A stretch of 64,000 nucleotides of DNA from DATDIC01 sp963764525 (GCA_963764525.1 CAVXTC010000003.1:186001-250000); one strand, 5' to 3'. Shown: positions 46,730 to 56,449, counted from the first letter of the stretch. Notes: a model not told the origin generated them from the letters alone. Numbers and translations are program-made.

Positions 46730-47738
46730 ATGCGGTTCGGACTGTTTGGTGGCGCCCGGACGAAGCGTGGCCCCGCTGGCGGCAGCCATGCCGGTCTGGG
46801 CGACAGCCACTCCTATCGCGGCTTCATCGACTACGTGGTGGAGGCCGAGCGGCTCGGCTTTTCCAGCGTGTTCCTGGTGGAGCACCACTTCACCGGCCAG
46901 GGCCAGGTATCGGCGTCGCTGGCGCTGCTGGCGTACCTGGCCGCACGCACGCAGCGCATCCGCCTGGGCACCGCAGTGGTCGTGTTGCCGTGGCACAATC
47001 CGGTGCTGATCGCCGAACAGGCGGCGACGCTGGATTTGCTGTCCGGTGGCCGGCTCGATCTCGGCGTCGGCAAGGGGTATCGCGCGGCGGAATTCGCCGG
47101 CTTCTGCATCCCGCAGCAGGAGGCGAGCGAGCGCTTCGATGAGGCGATCGAGGTGATCCGAAAGGCCTGGACCAGCGACGGCCGTTTCTCCCATCACGGC
47201 AGGCGCTGGCATTTCGATAACGTCGTGGTGGAGCCGGAACCGATCCAGCGCCCACACCCGCCGCTTTGGCTCGCGGCCGGCAGCCCGGACTTCGATCCGT
47301 CGCGCGGCGCGGGACGGCTTCAACCTGCTGCTCGATCAGCTTGGCTCCACCGGCATCACGATCGAGCGTGTGGCGCTGTTCCGCGAAGAATGCGCGCGGG
47401 CCGGGCGTGTCTATGACCCGTCCATGGTGGCGGTCGCCCGGGCGCTGATGATGGTAAGCAACGAAACCGAACGGGATGCGGCGTATGCCACGCGCGCCCA
47501 GACCTGGAAGGTGATCGGCGATCTGTCCCGTGGCGAGGCGCCGCCGGAGGATGTGCGGCGCGATGATTCCCCGCTGCTCGGCACAGCGGAGGAGGTCAGC
47601 GCCAAGCTGGCGCAATTGCGCGCCGGCGGGGTCGAGCACATCCTGCTGGTCGATCCAAAGGCAACTATCACCGGGCTGCACGCGTTCGCACAGGACGTGA
47701 TGCCGGCGTTCGTGGCGGAACGGGAGGCGGCGGAGTAG
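46730..47738 (+). CDS. Luciferase-like flavin-dependent monooxygenase, one extra base near 47291
   Basis: The N-terminal frame (MRFGLFGGA, then FLVEHHFTGQGQVSASLALLAYLAARTQRIRLGTAVVVLPWHNPVL and GGRLDLGVGKGYRAAEFAGF) is typical of LLM-class TIM-barrel oxidoreductases. After one base is dropped at 47291 the reading continues SIRRAARDGFNLLLDQLGSTG and runs to EVSAKLAQLRAGGVEHILLV. Corrected length is about 335 residues. It uses reduced flavin and O2; the substrate is unknown. It is the first gene of a plus-strand run followed by an MFS transporter. Confidence 0.85.
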
Positions 47739-47834
47739 CCCGACAGCGCGCCGCCGCGCGTCTGGCGGCCCCGGCGATCCCCGGGCATGATCGGTATCCG
47801 CTCCGCTTGTGCGGCCGCCTGGAAGGACCCATCG

Positions 47835-49099
47835 ATGCCCGACGATTCCCGGCTGCACCCCGCCGGCACCGCGTCCGCGCGGCGCAGCATCGAAAGCCGC
47901 GACTCCTGGGTGGCGGCGGGGGTCACGCTGGCGATCCTGTCGATCTCCTACGGCGCCCCGCTGATCATCGTGGTCGGGCTGAAGACCATGCAGACCGATC
48001 TTGGCACCGACCGCTCCGTGCTGGCGCTGGCCGGTGCGTTCGTCTGGGTCGGCACCGGGCTCGGCGGCATCGTGATGGGGCGGCTGGCCGACCGGATCGG
48101 CATGCGCACCACCGCACTGATCGGCGGCAGCATGATGGCGGCCGGCCTCGCGCTGTCGGCGACCGGGCGCATCTGGGCGATTTTCGTCGGGCACGGCGTG
48201 CTGATCGGGCTGCTCGGCAACGGTGCGTTGTATCCGCCGCTGATCACCTATGTCAGCCGCTGGTTCGACCGCCGGCGCGGTACCGCGATCGCGCTGATCT
48301 CGTCCGGCCAGTATATCGCCGGGGTGATCTGGCCGTTCGTGTTCGAGCGTGGCATGGCGCGGTTCGGCTGGCAGGCGGTGATGCTGGGCTACGCCGCCGT
48401 GGTGCTGGCGACGATCCTGCCGACGGCGTTCCTGTTCCTGCGCCCGCCTCCCGAGATGGCGTTCGCTGCACCCGGACTGCGCGGTGTGAGGCGGCGTGCG
48501 CGCGTGCTTGGCCTGCATCCAAACGTGGTACAGGCGCTGATCTGCCTCGCTTCGCTGTTCGTGCTGCATCCCGATGGCGATCCCGTCGGCGCATCTGGTG
48601 GCGTATTGCGGCGATATCGGCATCGGCGCCGCGCAAGGGGCGGCGATGCTGTCCGTGCTGCTGGGCTGCGCCTTCATCAGCCGGCAGTTCTGGGGCGCTT
48701 TCGCCGACCGCTACGGCGGCCTGCGCACGGTGATGGCCGGCTCGGCGTGCCAGGCGGTGGCGATCGGCGCCTTCCTGCTGACGCAGAACGAGGCCGGGCT
48801 GTTCGCCATCGCCGCGGCGTTCGGGTTGGGATTTGCCGGCATCATTCCGGCTTACGTGGTTGCGATCCGGGACCTGTTTCCGGCGTCAGAAGCATCGTGG
48901 CGCGTACCGTTGACGCTGTTCACCGGCAATGAGCGGCATGGCGATCGGGAGCTGGTTCGCCGGTACGCTGTATGATCATTTCGGCTATTACGCGCCAGCT
49001 TTCGGAGCGGGCGTGCTGTTCAACCTGGCGAATTTGGCGGTGGTCGGGTTCCTGGTGGCGCGGCAATGGGGCGGCGCCGCACGGCTGGCCGCGGCGTGA
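47835..49099 (+). CDS. MFS transporter, two extra bases (near 48565 and 48928)
   Basis: The start at 47835 (MPDDSRLHPAG) has GGAAGG 8 bp upstream. Twelve hydrophobic segments follow, with the MFS loop GIVMGRLADRIGMRTTALIGG after helix 2 and FWGAFADRYGGLRTVMAGS in the second half. The frame changes near 48565 (to IPMAIPSAHLVAYCG) and near 48928 (to MSGMAIGSWFAGTLYDHFGYYAPAFGAG). Each change is one extra base. Corrected length is about 420 residues. It probably imports the substrate of the cluster. The ureohydrolase gene starts 5 bp later. Confidence 0.85.
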
Positions 49100-49104
49100 C
49101 GGGC

Positions 49105-50040
49105 ATGGACGATTTCGCCAAACCGCCGTCCTTCATGGGCGTGCCCTTCTCGCGCGACCTGTCCGCCAGCCGCGCGGCGATCATCGGCGTGCCGTTCGAC
49201 TGCGGCACGCATCCGGTGCGGGTCGGCGCGCGGCTCGGACCGGCGGCGATCCGCGAGCAATCCGCTCTGGTGCGACGCTACGAGCCCCCGCATGACGATT
49301 TCGATCCGCTGGCGGCACTCGGGCTGGTGGATTGCGGCGATGCGGCGGTGACGCCGGGCGCGGTGCTGGAATTGTACGAACGCATCGAGGCCGCGATCGG
49401 GCACATCGTGGCGGCGGGCGCGCTGCCGATGGCGCTGGGCGGCGACGGGGCGATCAGTCTGCCGCATATGCGCGCGCTGTACCGGCGACACGCCGATCTG
49501 GTCGTGCTGCACATCGACGCGCACACCGACACGTATCCGGGTCACGGCAGTGGCGAGCGCGACCGCTACAACACAGCCACCACCTTCACCCGCGCGGCCG
49601 AAGAAGGGCTGGTCGATCTGGGGAATTCCTATCATGTCGGCGCGCGCGGGCCGACTTATCTGGACGGAGTGTTCGAGTTCACACGCCAGAAAGGCTACCG
49701 GCTGATCCATGGCGAGGATTTGTTCCGCCGCGGCTTCGACGACGTGCTGAATGAACTGCGCGCGCGGCTGGCCGGGCGGCCGGTCTATCTGTGTTTCGAC
49801 ATGGATTTCTTCGATCCGTCCTGCGCCCCCGGCGTGTGTACGCCGACCTGGGGCGGGGCTTCGTCGCGCGAGGGGCTGGCGCTGATCAAGGCGCTGGCGG
49901 GATTGCGGTTCGTGGGCTTCGAGGTCAACACAGTCAGCCCGCCGCACGATGTCGGCGGCATGACGGCGTTCCTGGCCGCCGCGGTGGTACACCAGTTCCT
50001 GCTGCTGGCGTGCAAGGTGCCGGGGATGGAGTTGTTCTGA
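49105..50040 (+). CDS. Ureohydrolase (agmatinase/arginase) family protein lacking one metal ligand
   Basis: The 311-residue protein has IIGVPFDCGTHPVRVGARLGPAAIR at the N-terminus, DAHTDTYPG at 138-146 and FDMDFFDPSCAPG at 231-243, the DxHxD and DxD manganese motifs. The first motif is GGDGA at 112-116, where arginases and agmatinases have GGDH. Gly115 therefore replaces a metal-binding His. It may use a single metal, another metal or another ligand. Relatives with GGDG do exist in my recollection, so this may be a subfamily trait. It is cotranscribed with the MFS gene. Confidence 0.82.
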   Translation: MDDFAKPPSFMGVPFSRDLSASRAAIIGVPFDCGTHPVRVGARLGPAAIREQSALVRRYEPPHDDFDPLAALGLVDCGDAAVTPGAVLELYERIEAAIGHIVAAGALPMALGGDGAISLPHMRALYRRHADLVVLHIDAHTDTYPGHGSGERDRYNTATTFTRAAEEGLVDLGNSYHVGARGPTYLDGVFEFTRQKGYRLIHGEDLFRRGFDDVLNELRARLAGRPVYLCFDMDFFDPSCAPGVCTPTWGGASSREGLALIKALAGLRFVGFEVNTVSPPHDVGGMTAFLAAAVVHQFLLLACKVPGMELF

Positions 50041-50600
50041 TTATCCCGATCGGGGCGACGCGCGATACAGCACGTGCTCCCGCAGCCGGTGGTCCGGCGA
50101 AAGCCCCGGATGATCGAAATCATCGGCCGGATCGCGTCGCATGCCGATCCGTTCCATCACCGCACGGGAACGCTGATTGTCGCGCGTAGTGAACGAGACG
50201 ATCTCGGGCAGTTGCAATGTGCCGAAGCCGTGCGCCAGCACTCGGCGGGCGCCTTCCGTCGCGTAACCCCGGCCCCAATGCGCGCGGGCGAGTCGCCAGC
50301 CGATCTCCACGCATGGCGTGAAATGCGCCTCGAAGCGCGGGATCGACAGGCCGATGAAGCCGATGAATGTGCGCAACGCCGGGCACTTCGACGGCCCACA
50401 GGCCGAAGCCATGTTGCCGCGAAATGCGCCTCGATCCCGTCGGCCGACGCATCGCTGGCGGCGCGATCAAGCGTGGCGGGGAAGTGCGCCATCACCTCGG
50501 CATCGGCGTTCAGGGCGGCAAACGGGGCGCGGTCATCGTCGCGCCAAGGGCGCAGGCGCAGGCGTTCGGTGGTCAGGGTTGGTGGCGGTTCGCGGCTCAT
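50041..50600 (-). CDS. GNAT-family N-acetyltransferase, two extra bases
   Basis: MSREPPPTLTTERLRLRPWRDDD is the usual RimJ/RimL-like start. The frame changes near 50418, giving HGFGLWAVEVPGVA, and near 50367, giving FIGFIGLSIPRFEAHFTPCVEIGWRLARAHWGRGYATEGARR, where the last part is the acetyl-CoA-binding loop. It ends SRAVMERIGMRRDPADDFDHPGL and more. Each change is one extra base. It is coupled to the upstream monooxygenase gene by ATGA. The substrate is unknown, perhaps ribosomal protein or a small amine. Confidence 0.82.
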
Positions 50601-51610
50601 GATACGGCCTGCCGGACCGCCGGGAACACCTCCTCCGCCAATACCTGCATCTGCTCGAGCGCCATGCTGTTCGGCATTCCCGGCAGATGCACCCCCACCA
50701 ACATATAGTTGCAACCGATCCGGCGATTTACCTCCGCCAGCCGATCGGCCACCTCGGCTGCCGAGCCGAGCAGGAAGCGGTCCGCCATCAACTCGTCGAA
50801 CGCCACATCGAACCGGTCGCCCTCCGGAATTTCCTTATCCTGGCCCCAGGCGTTGTAAGCGCGATATTTTTCCTCCAGCCACGGACGGGCGATCCGCACC
50901 GCCTCCGTGCGGGAGCCGGCGACGAACACCTCCCGCATGACAGGAAGTTCCGATGGAAACGGCTTGCCGCAGCTATCCAGCTCCCGCCGGTAAACCTCCA
51001 TCTGCCGCTCCAGCGTGTCCAGCCGATTGTGCGGGTTGATGAACCACGCATCGGCTATGCGCGCGGCGCGCCTGATGCCCGCATCGGCGTTGGCGCCGAT
51101 CCAAACCGGCGGCGGCTGCTGCACCGGCCTGACGCTGCAATTGGCACCGTCCAGCTCGAAATGCGAGCCGGTCATGGTGACCGCGTCTTCCGTCCAGAGT
51201 CGCCGGATCGCATTCAGGTTTTCCTCGAATTGCCGCGCCCGCTGTTTCAGCGTAGTGCCGAACGCCTTGAACTCCACCTCGCGATAGCCGACGCCGGCGC
51301 CGAAGATCAGCTTGCCGCCGGACATGACGTCCAGCGTGGCAAGTTGCTCGGCGAGGTCCAGCGGTTTGTGCAGCGGCAGCAGCACGACGCCGCACAGCAG
51401 GCGCAGCTTCGGTGCAAGTGCCGCCACCTGCGCCAGGAACGGGATCTGCTGCACCATCTGATACGGCTGCGAGCTGTAGTGGGACGCCTTGCCGACGCAA
51501 TCAAACCCCAGCGCCTCGGCGCGTTGCGCGAGTGCCAGGTCGTCGGCGTGCCGCTGACGCATGTCGTCGCCCGCCCTGTGCTGGCCGCGGATCATCAGGC
51601 CGAATTTCAT
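50597..51610 (-). CDS. Luciferase-like flavin-dependent oxidoreductase
   Basis: The 337-residue intact protein from ATG 51610 (MKFGLMIRGQHRAGDD) has LLCGVVLLPLHKPLDLAEQLATLDVMSGGKLIFGAGVGYREVEF and PPPVWIGANADAGIRRAARIADAWF, LLM-class hallmarks. It needs reduced flavin, likely from a partner reductase not seen here. A second LLM gene lies at 46730 on the other strand. The gene begins 106 bp downstream of the dehydrogenase gene, same strand. Confidence 0.9.
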   Translation of the reverse strand: MKFGLMIRGQHRAGDDMRQRHADDLALAQRAEALGFDCVGKASHYSSQPYQMVQQIPFLAQVAALAPKLRLLCGVVLLPLHKPLDLAEQLATLDVMSGGKLIFGAGVGYREVEFKAFGTTLKQRARQFEENLNAIRRLWTEDAVTMTGSHFELDGANCSVRPVQQPPPVWIGANADAGIRRAARIADAWFINPHNRLDTLERQMEVYRRELDSCGKPFPSELPVMREVFVAGSRTEAVRIARPWLEEKYRAYNAWGQDKEIPEGDRFDVAFDELMADRFLLGSAAEVADRLAEVNRRIGCNYMLVGVHLPGMPNSMALEQMQVLAEEVFPAVRQAVS

Positions 51611-51716
51611 GCCGCACCTCGTGAACAGAATTTGCCACTGATTTACACGGGTTTCACCCAGCCGCCACGCGCCTTGCTTGAACGGGTGCCGGCGCCGCGG
51701 GCGCCGTAACAACCGG

Positions 51717-52640
51717 TCAGGTCGGCGGGGACCGGCCTTCGTGGAGTTCGGTCCCCGCAAGCCGCTCGCACAATTTGGCCATTTCGGTGTGATCCGCCGC
51801 TCCGCCGAACATCGCCGCCGATGCCACCACCATTTCCCGGCACAATGCCGCGAGCGGGGCAGGCGTGGCGGTTTCCCGACCGACCTGCAGGGCGATCGAC
51901 AAATCCTTCACCAGCAGTTCCAATGAAAACCCGGCATCGAAGCGTCGCGACAGCACGAACTGCCGGAACTTCTTCTGCGATGAGTTGTTCATTCCGGTCG
52001 CGGCGTTCAGCACGTCGACCATCACCGCGGGATCAAGGCCGAAGCGCTGGCCGATCAGCAGCGCCTCGATGCCGATCAGGAAACCGCCGGTGGAAACCAG
52101 GTTGTTCAGCGCCTTCATCGCCTGGCCGGAGCCGACGGCGCCGGTGCGCAATACGGTGGTGCCCATCGCCGTCAGCACCGGCATCACGCTATCGATGATC
52201 GCCGGATCCCCGCCGACCATGATCGCAAGCTGGCCGGTCTTTGCCCGCGGCACGCCTCCGGACACCGGTGCATCGACCATGAAGCCGCCGAGCGCCGCCA
52301 CGCGCTCCGCCAGTTCCTGGGTGACCGTGGGCACGCCAGAGCTCATTTCAATGATCACCGTTCCCGGTTTCATTCCGGACATAACGGTGTCGTCGCCGGT
52401 CGCCAGGGCGTGCTGCACGATGGCGCTGGTGGGTAGCATGCTGATCACCACGTCCGACCGCGCCGCCATGTCCCGCAGGCTGTCGGGCGCGTCGCCGCCG
52501 ACCTGCTGGACGAAGTTGTCGGCGACCTGGCGGCGGGCGTCGTTCACATGAACGGTAAAGCCGGAGCGCACCAGGCAGGCGGCCATTGGCCAGCCCATGT
52601 TGCCGACACCGACGAAGCCGATCTCCGGTTGATCTGTCAT
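51717..52640 (-). CDS. 3-hydroxyisobutyrate dehydrogenase-family NAD(P)-dependent oxidoreductase
   Basis: The 307-residue protein has the Rossmann motif GFVGVGNMGWPMAACLV at the start, DAPVSGGVPRAKTGQLAIMVGG near 125, and the catalytic Lys in GSGQAMKALNNLV near 170. It oxidises a beta-hydroxy acid or reduces the semialdehyde or an imine. The ATG overlaps the stop of the carboxymuconolactone-decarboxylase-like gene (TGATG). It probably acts in the same pathway. Confidence 0.9.
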   Translation of the reverse strand: MTDQPEIGFVGVGNMGWPMAACLVRSGFTVHVNDARRQVADNFVQQVGGDAPDSLRDMAARSDVVISMLPTSAIVQHALATGDDTVMSGMKPGTVIIEMSSGVPTVTQELAERVAALGGFMVDAPVSGGVPRAKTGQLAIMVGGDPAIIDSVMPVLTAMGTTVLRTGAVGSGQAMKALNNLVSTGGFLIGIEALLIGQRFGLDPAVMVDVLNAATGMNNSSQKKFRQFVLSRRFDAGFSLELLVKDLSIALQVGRETATPAPLAALCREMVVASAAMFGGAADHTEMAKLCERLAGTELHEGRSPPT

Positions 52641-53059
52641 CACCCGGCCGCCTTGGGGGTGTCCGCTTCCTTGAATACCTCGGTGGCGACGCGGAACGCC
52701 TCCAGGCAGGCGGGGATGCCGCAATATGCACCGGTCTGCAGCAGGATTTCCTTGACCTCGTCGCGTGTGACCCCGTTGGTCAGCGCGGCCCGTAAATGCA
52801 GCCGCAGCTCGGCACCGCGGTTCAGCGCCACCAGCATGGCGATGTTGACAATGCTGCGCGTCTTGCGCGGCAGGCCGGGGCGGGTCCAGATCGTGCCCCA
52901 CGCAACTTCGGTGGTGAGTTGCTGGAACGCGGCATTGAAATCATCCGCGCGCGCGAGCGAGCCATCGACGTAGTCGGCGCCCAGCACCTCCCGCCTGACA
53001 GCAAGACCCTTCTTGAAAAGCTCGCCCTGGTATTCGGGGCGGTTCGGAATTTGCGGCAT
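52640..53059 (-). CDS. Carboxymuconolactone decarboxylase-family protein
   Basis: About 139 residues. The ATG at 53059 is chosen over the one at 53065 because AGGAG lies 6 bp before it. The AhpD/CMD-like core is visible, with RSIVNIAMLVALNRGAELRLHLRAALTNGVTRDEVKEILLQTGAYCGIPA and a C-terminal ALEAFRVATEVF-type helix. It resembles 4-carboxymuconolactone decarboxylase (PcaC) in size and pattern. Other members are peroxidase-like, so the exact reaction is unproven. It is the first gene of the minus-strand operon. Confidence 0.85.
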   Translation of the reverse strand: MPQIPNRPEYQGELFKKGLAVRREVLGADYVDGSLARADDFNAAFQQLTTEVAWGTIWTRPGLPRKTRSIVNIAMLVALNRGAELRLHLRAALTNGVTRDEVKEILLQTGAYCGIPACLEAFRVATEVFKEADTPKAAG

Positions 53060-53159
53060 TGCCATCTCCTGTCGGTCGGCGGCCGTGGGACGGTAGAGAT
53101 TGCCCGGACAGGCGGCAAGCTGCATCAATCGCCGCGGCGAACCGGGAGGACAACCGACG

Positions 53160-53981
53160 ATGGCGAACGTGACATACGAAGTGCTGGCGCTGCGCTACGG
53201 CATCTTCGACGGGCGGCTGCAGTTTCAGAACTACATCATTCCTGATGATCACGCCGCACCAGACCCGCTGGATTTCTTCGTGTTCGCCGTGCGTGGCGGC
53301 GGCAGGACCATTGTGATGGACACCGGGTTCAACCCGGCTTCCGCCAGGCGGCGTGGGCGGGAACTGATGTGCACGCCGGCCGAGGCGCTGCGCAACGCCG
53401 GGATCGAGCCGGCGGATGTGAAAGACGTAATCCTGACGCATATGCATTGGGACCACGCCGGCGGAATGGAATACTTCCCCGCCGCGACGTTTCATATCCA
53501 GGCAGAGGAGATGTCCTATTGCACCGGGGCGTGCATGTGCCAGCCCTTCCTGCGCCGCGCGTTCGACGTGGAAGACGTGCAGAGCGCGGTGCGCGCGCTG
53601 TATGCCGACCGGCTGAAAGTGCATGAGGGCACGGTCGAGATCGCGCCCGCCGTGACCTTGCATCTGATCGGCGGGCACTCCGGCGGCATCCAGTCGGTGC
53701 GTGTCCCGACCGCGCGCGGCTGGGTTGTGCTGGCCGGCGATGCTGCGCATCTGTGGGGCAATATCCGGCGTCGGAATCCGTTCCCCGTGGTGGTGGACGT
53801 GGCGCGCATGTTGCGCGGGTTCGACACATTGAACGCGCTGGCGGACGGGCCGGACCACGTCATCCCCGGTCATGATCCGCTGATACTGAAGCGGTTCCCG
53901 CCGCTTGGCAGGGCTGTCCGGGAAAAATCAGGCATAGGACAGCTGCAACTGACCGGTGAGAGGGAAGCCGCGCGGCCTTGA
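53160..53981 (+). CDS. Metallo-beta-lactamase-fold hydrolase (lactonase-like), end altered by an IS
   Basis: The 273-residue protein has the zinc motif THMHWDHAGG at 93-102, then DAAHLW and GHDPL later. This arrangement is like N-acyl-homoserine lactonases and related MBL hydrolases. ATG 53160 has GGGAGG upstream. Its last 20 or so codons read into the end of the adjacent IS4-type element (tail GQLQLTGEREAARP), so the native C-terminus has probably been replaced. It is divergent from the carboxymuconolactone gene. Confidence 0.8.
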   Translation: MANVTYEVLALRYGIFDGRLQFQNYIIPDDHAAPDPLDFFVFAVRGGGRTIVMDTGFNPASARRRGRELMCTPAEALRNAGIEPADVKDVILTHMHWDHAGGMEYFPAATFHIQAEEMSYCTGACMCQPFLRRAFDVEDVQSAVRALYADRLKVHEGTVEIAPAVTLHLIGGHSGGIQSVRVPTARGWVVLAGDAAHLWGNIRRRNPFPVVVDVARMLRGFDTLNALADGPDHVIPGHDPLILKRFPPLGRAVREKSGIGQLQLTGEREAARP

Positions 53982-55091
53982 CGGATGGACATCAGGAGGC
54001 TGATCGATTTTGGCCACCGCTTTTCGGATGAACAGGCATCCGGTGACCAGCTGGGCGAAGCGGATTGCCGGAATAGCGAGGCGGTTCTCCCGAGCGGCAA
54101 TGCGCAACAGCAGGTAGGCGATCATGGCGGCAATCAGCTGAAGCCGAATGCCGTTCTCGGTCCGGCTCAGGAACTTCTTGAGCTTGAGGTGCTGTTTGAC
54201 CCAGCGGAACAGCAGTTCGATTTGCCAGCGCGTTTTGTAGATCGCCGCAATCTCGACCGGCGAGCGTCGCAGATCATTGGTGATGATGGTAAGGATGCCC
54301 CCAGTCTGGCGCTTGATGCGCACCCGCCGCAACGGAATGGCCAGCTTGGCGCGACCCTGGGTTGCGAGCTTGATTTCGGCATCGCCGAGCACCGTGAAGC
54401 CTTCGCCCTGCGTGGCTTCGAGCTTGCGTCGGCGGATGACCTTGAAGGTCACGTTGGATTTCGGCCGCGTGACAAAGCAGCTGCCGGCGGCGTGAATGCG
54501 GGTCCACCACTCATATTTGCAGTAGCCTTTGTCAATGACGTAGGTGGCACCTGCCTCCAGCGGAATCTGCTCGCCGACCAGAACATCGTTGATGGTGGCA
54601 GGAGTGATCTCGATCTGCCTTGGAAGATCGGCCGTCGGATCATAGGCCACATGCAACTTCAGGCCGCGCGTCCTGCCATTCCAGTCGGCCCAGCTGACCA
54701 GTTCGTCAAGCGGGATCGGCGTTGAATCAATGATCCGCAACACCGCGCTGCCTTCGCGCTTCAGGGAGCTCTCGGCGAGAGCGGAAAGCTGTTCGAAGGC
54801 TTCTGCGAAGATCGCTGCCGGCCGCCTGGCATTGGCATCCGAGAGGGTACTTCGCTTCAGCGTCTTGCTGCCCAGGTGATAGTGATGATGGGCATTTGCG
54901 TTCCACACCGCCTCCAGACCGCGCAGGCCATCGACCCCGCTCAACTGGGCGAAGATCAGCGCCACCAAATGATCCCAACTCTGGAAGGACTTGTCGTAGG
55001 CGTTGCCGGCATGACGCTCCACGATTGCGTCAAACTGGCGCCGCGAGAGCGGCTTGATCAGTTTCCCGAAGACGCTATCGTGGTATCGCAT
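53928..55091 (-). CDS. IS4-family transposase with DUF4372 N-terminal domain
   Basis: About 387 residues from ATG 55091 (MRYHDSVFGKLIKPLSRRQFDAIVERH). It has the DDE features: VLRIIDSTPIPL, ATYVIDKGYCKYEWW, and YKTRWQIELLFRWVKQHLKLKKF, which is the Y-(2)-R-(3)-E-(6)-K signature of IS4. Earlier residues up to 55157 are not part of the family. The gene is intact, though its termini cannot be fixed exactly. Confidence 0.9.
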   Translation of the reverse strand: MRYHDSVFGKLIKPLSRRQFDAIVERHAGNAYDKSFQSWDHLVALIFAQLSGVDGLRGLEAVWNANAHHHYHLGSKTLKRSTLSDANARRPAAIFAEAFEQLSALAESSLKREGSAVLRIIDSTPIPLDELVSWADWNGRTRGLKLHVAYDPTADLPRQIEITPATINDVLVGEQIPLEAGATYVIDKGYCKYEWWTRIHAAGSCFVTRPKSNVTFKVIRRRKLEATQGEGFTVLGDAEIKLATQGRAKLAIPLRRVRIKRQTGGILTIITNDLRRSPVEIAAIYKTRWQIELLFRWVKQHLKLKKFLSRTENGIRLQLIAAMIAYLLLRIAARENRLAIPAIRFAQLVTGCLFIRKAVAKIDQPPDVHPSRPRGFPLTGQLQLSYA

Positions 55092-55225
55092 GCCCGGCTC
55101 TCCTCCTGAGTTTCGATAACCAGAAGGTATCCGATTTGTGTCGGATTCGCCGGGCATGCGCCTGGCTCAGCGAAATATTTACCGCGCCGCTTGGGGGAAA
55201 CAAGGAGATCGTGCAGTTGCATCTG
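53940..55225. mobile_element. IS4-type insertion sequence, approximate limits
   Basis: The limits are set by CAGCTGCAACTG at the left (53940-53951) and CAGTTGCATCTG at the right (55214-55225), which are inverted to each other with one mismatch in 12. I could not find a target duplication, so the true ends may lie somewhat outside. The element ends inside the 3' end of the MBL hydrolase gene. Confidence 0.6.
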
Positions 55226-55419
55226 CCGCCGATCGGCTGAGGAAACAATTTGCGTATACTGGGCGCGGCGCTGCCTCCAACAGGATTCGGATCTGCGCCT
55301 GACCGGGGCTGGATGGATCGCGCAGGGCGGATCAGAGCGCCTCGGCTGTCACCCGGACCGGAGTTGCGGTGTTCACCACGTTCAGCGCCAGCGTGACCGC
55401 GTTCATGTCGGCTCACCGG

Positions 55420-56310
55420 TCATGGCCAGCGCACCTCAGGTGGCAGGCTCATCAGGATCGCCTCCACATTGCCGCCGGTTCGCAGGCCGAACAGCGTGCC
55501 GCGATCATACAAAAGGTTGAATTCCACGTACCGGCCGCGCCGGACAAGCTGGTGCTGCCGATCCTCCGCCGTCCACTTCTCGTGCATCCGCCGGCGCACG
55601 ATGCGGGGGAACACGTCCAGGAACGCCATTCCGACATCGCGGGTGAACGCGAAATCGGCCGCCGCGTCGCCGCTGAAATGGTGGTCGTAGAAGATGCCCC
55701 CCACGCCGCGTGGTTCCTGCCGGTGCGGCAGGTAGAAGTAGCGGTCACACCCCTCCTTGAAGGCCGCGTAGTAGCCGGGATCATGACGGTCGCACGCGGC
55801 GCGCAAGGCGGCATGGAAATCGGCGGCGTCATTCCTCGCCGGCGGCGTGTCCGGCCGCATCGGGGTCAGGTCTGCGCCGCCGCCGAACCAGCCTTTTGTG
55901 GTCACCAGCATGCGCGTGTTCATGTGAGCTGCCGGCACGTTCGGGCTGCCCATGTGGGCGACCAGACTGATGCCGCTCGCCCAGAAGCGTGGATCTTCTT
56001 CGGCACCGGGGATCTGCGCGCGGAATTCCGGGCTGAACTCGCCCCAGACGGTCGAGACGTTCACCCCCACCTTCTCGAACACCCGTCCACGCATCACGCT
56101 GGTCACGCCGCCACCGCCGGTTCCCTCCGGCGTGGGCCGGTCCCAGGCAGTGCGGACGAAGCGTTCGGGGATGCCACCGGGGGAATCGTCGGCCGCCGCC
56201 TCCTGCTCGATCGCCTCGAAGGTGGCGCACAGCCGGTCGCGCAGCGCCTCGAACCAAGCCTGCGCCTGCGGCTTCAACGCCGCGTGCGGCGGTTGCGAAT
56301 TGGGCGGCAT
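55420..56310 (-). CDS. hemF: Aerobic coproporphyrinogen III oxidase
   Basis: About 296 residues from ATG 56310, which has GAGGG 5 bp upstream; a GTG at 56373 is an alternative. It decarboxylates coproporphyrinogen III to protoporphyrinogen IX using O2. Marks include GGGVTSVMRGRVFEKVGVNVS, VAHMGSPNVPAAHMNTRM, WFGGGADLTPM, GGIFYDHHFSGD and RRGRYVEFNLLYDRGTLFGL. It is intact. It is divergent from the cytochrome b gene. The 194 bp between its stop and the IS4 element hold no recognised gene. Confidence 0.96.
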   Translation of the reverse strand: MPPNSQPPHAALKPQAQAWFEALRDRLCATFEAIEQEAAADDSPGGIPERFVRTAWDRPTPEGTGGGGVTSVMRGRVFEKVGVNVSTVWGEFSPEFRAQIPGAEEDPRFWASGISLVAHMGSPNVPAAHMNTRMLVTTKGWFGGGADLTPMRPDTPPARNDAADFHAALRAACDRHDPGYYAAFKEGCDRYFYLPHRQEPRGVGGIFYDHHFSGDAAADFAFTRDVGMAFLDVFPRIVRRRMHEKWTAEDRQHQLVRRGRYVEFNLLYDRGTLFGLRTGGNVEAILMSLPPEVRWP

Positions 56311-56449
56311 CCAATCCCTCGGATCGGTTGCGCCGGGCTTGTCCACCGAGCGCGTCGGGACGTGACCTTGCACGCTGTCGCCGCGCGTTGCAAAACCCCA
56401 CGGAATTCGGGATCGGCCGACGCCGGTCAGCCCGTTGGACGAGGATCAA

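Noticed and set aside
55226..55419. Short minus-strand frame reading MNAVTLALNVVNTATPVRV downstream of hemF
   Set aside because: Only about 24 codons; perhaps the tail of something cut by the IS4 element, but too short to support a call.
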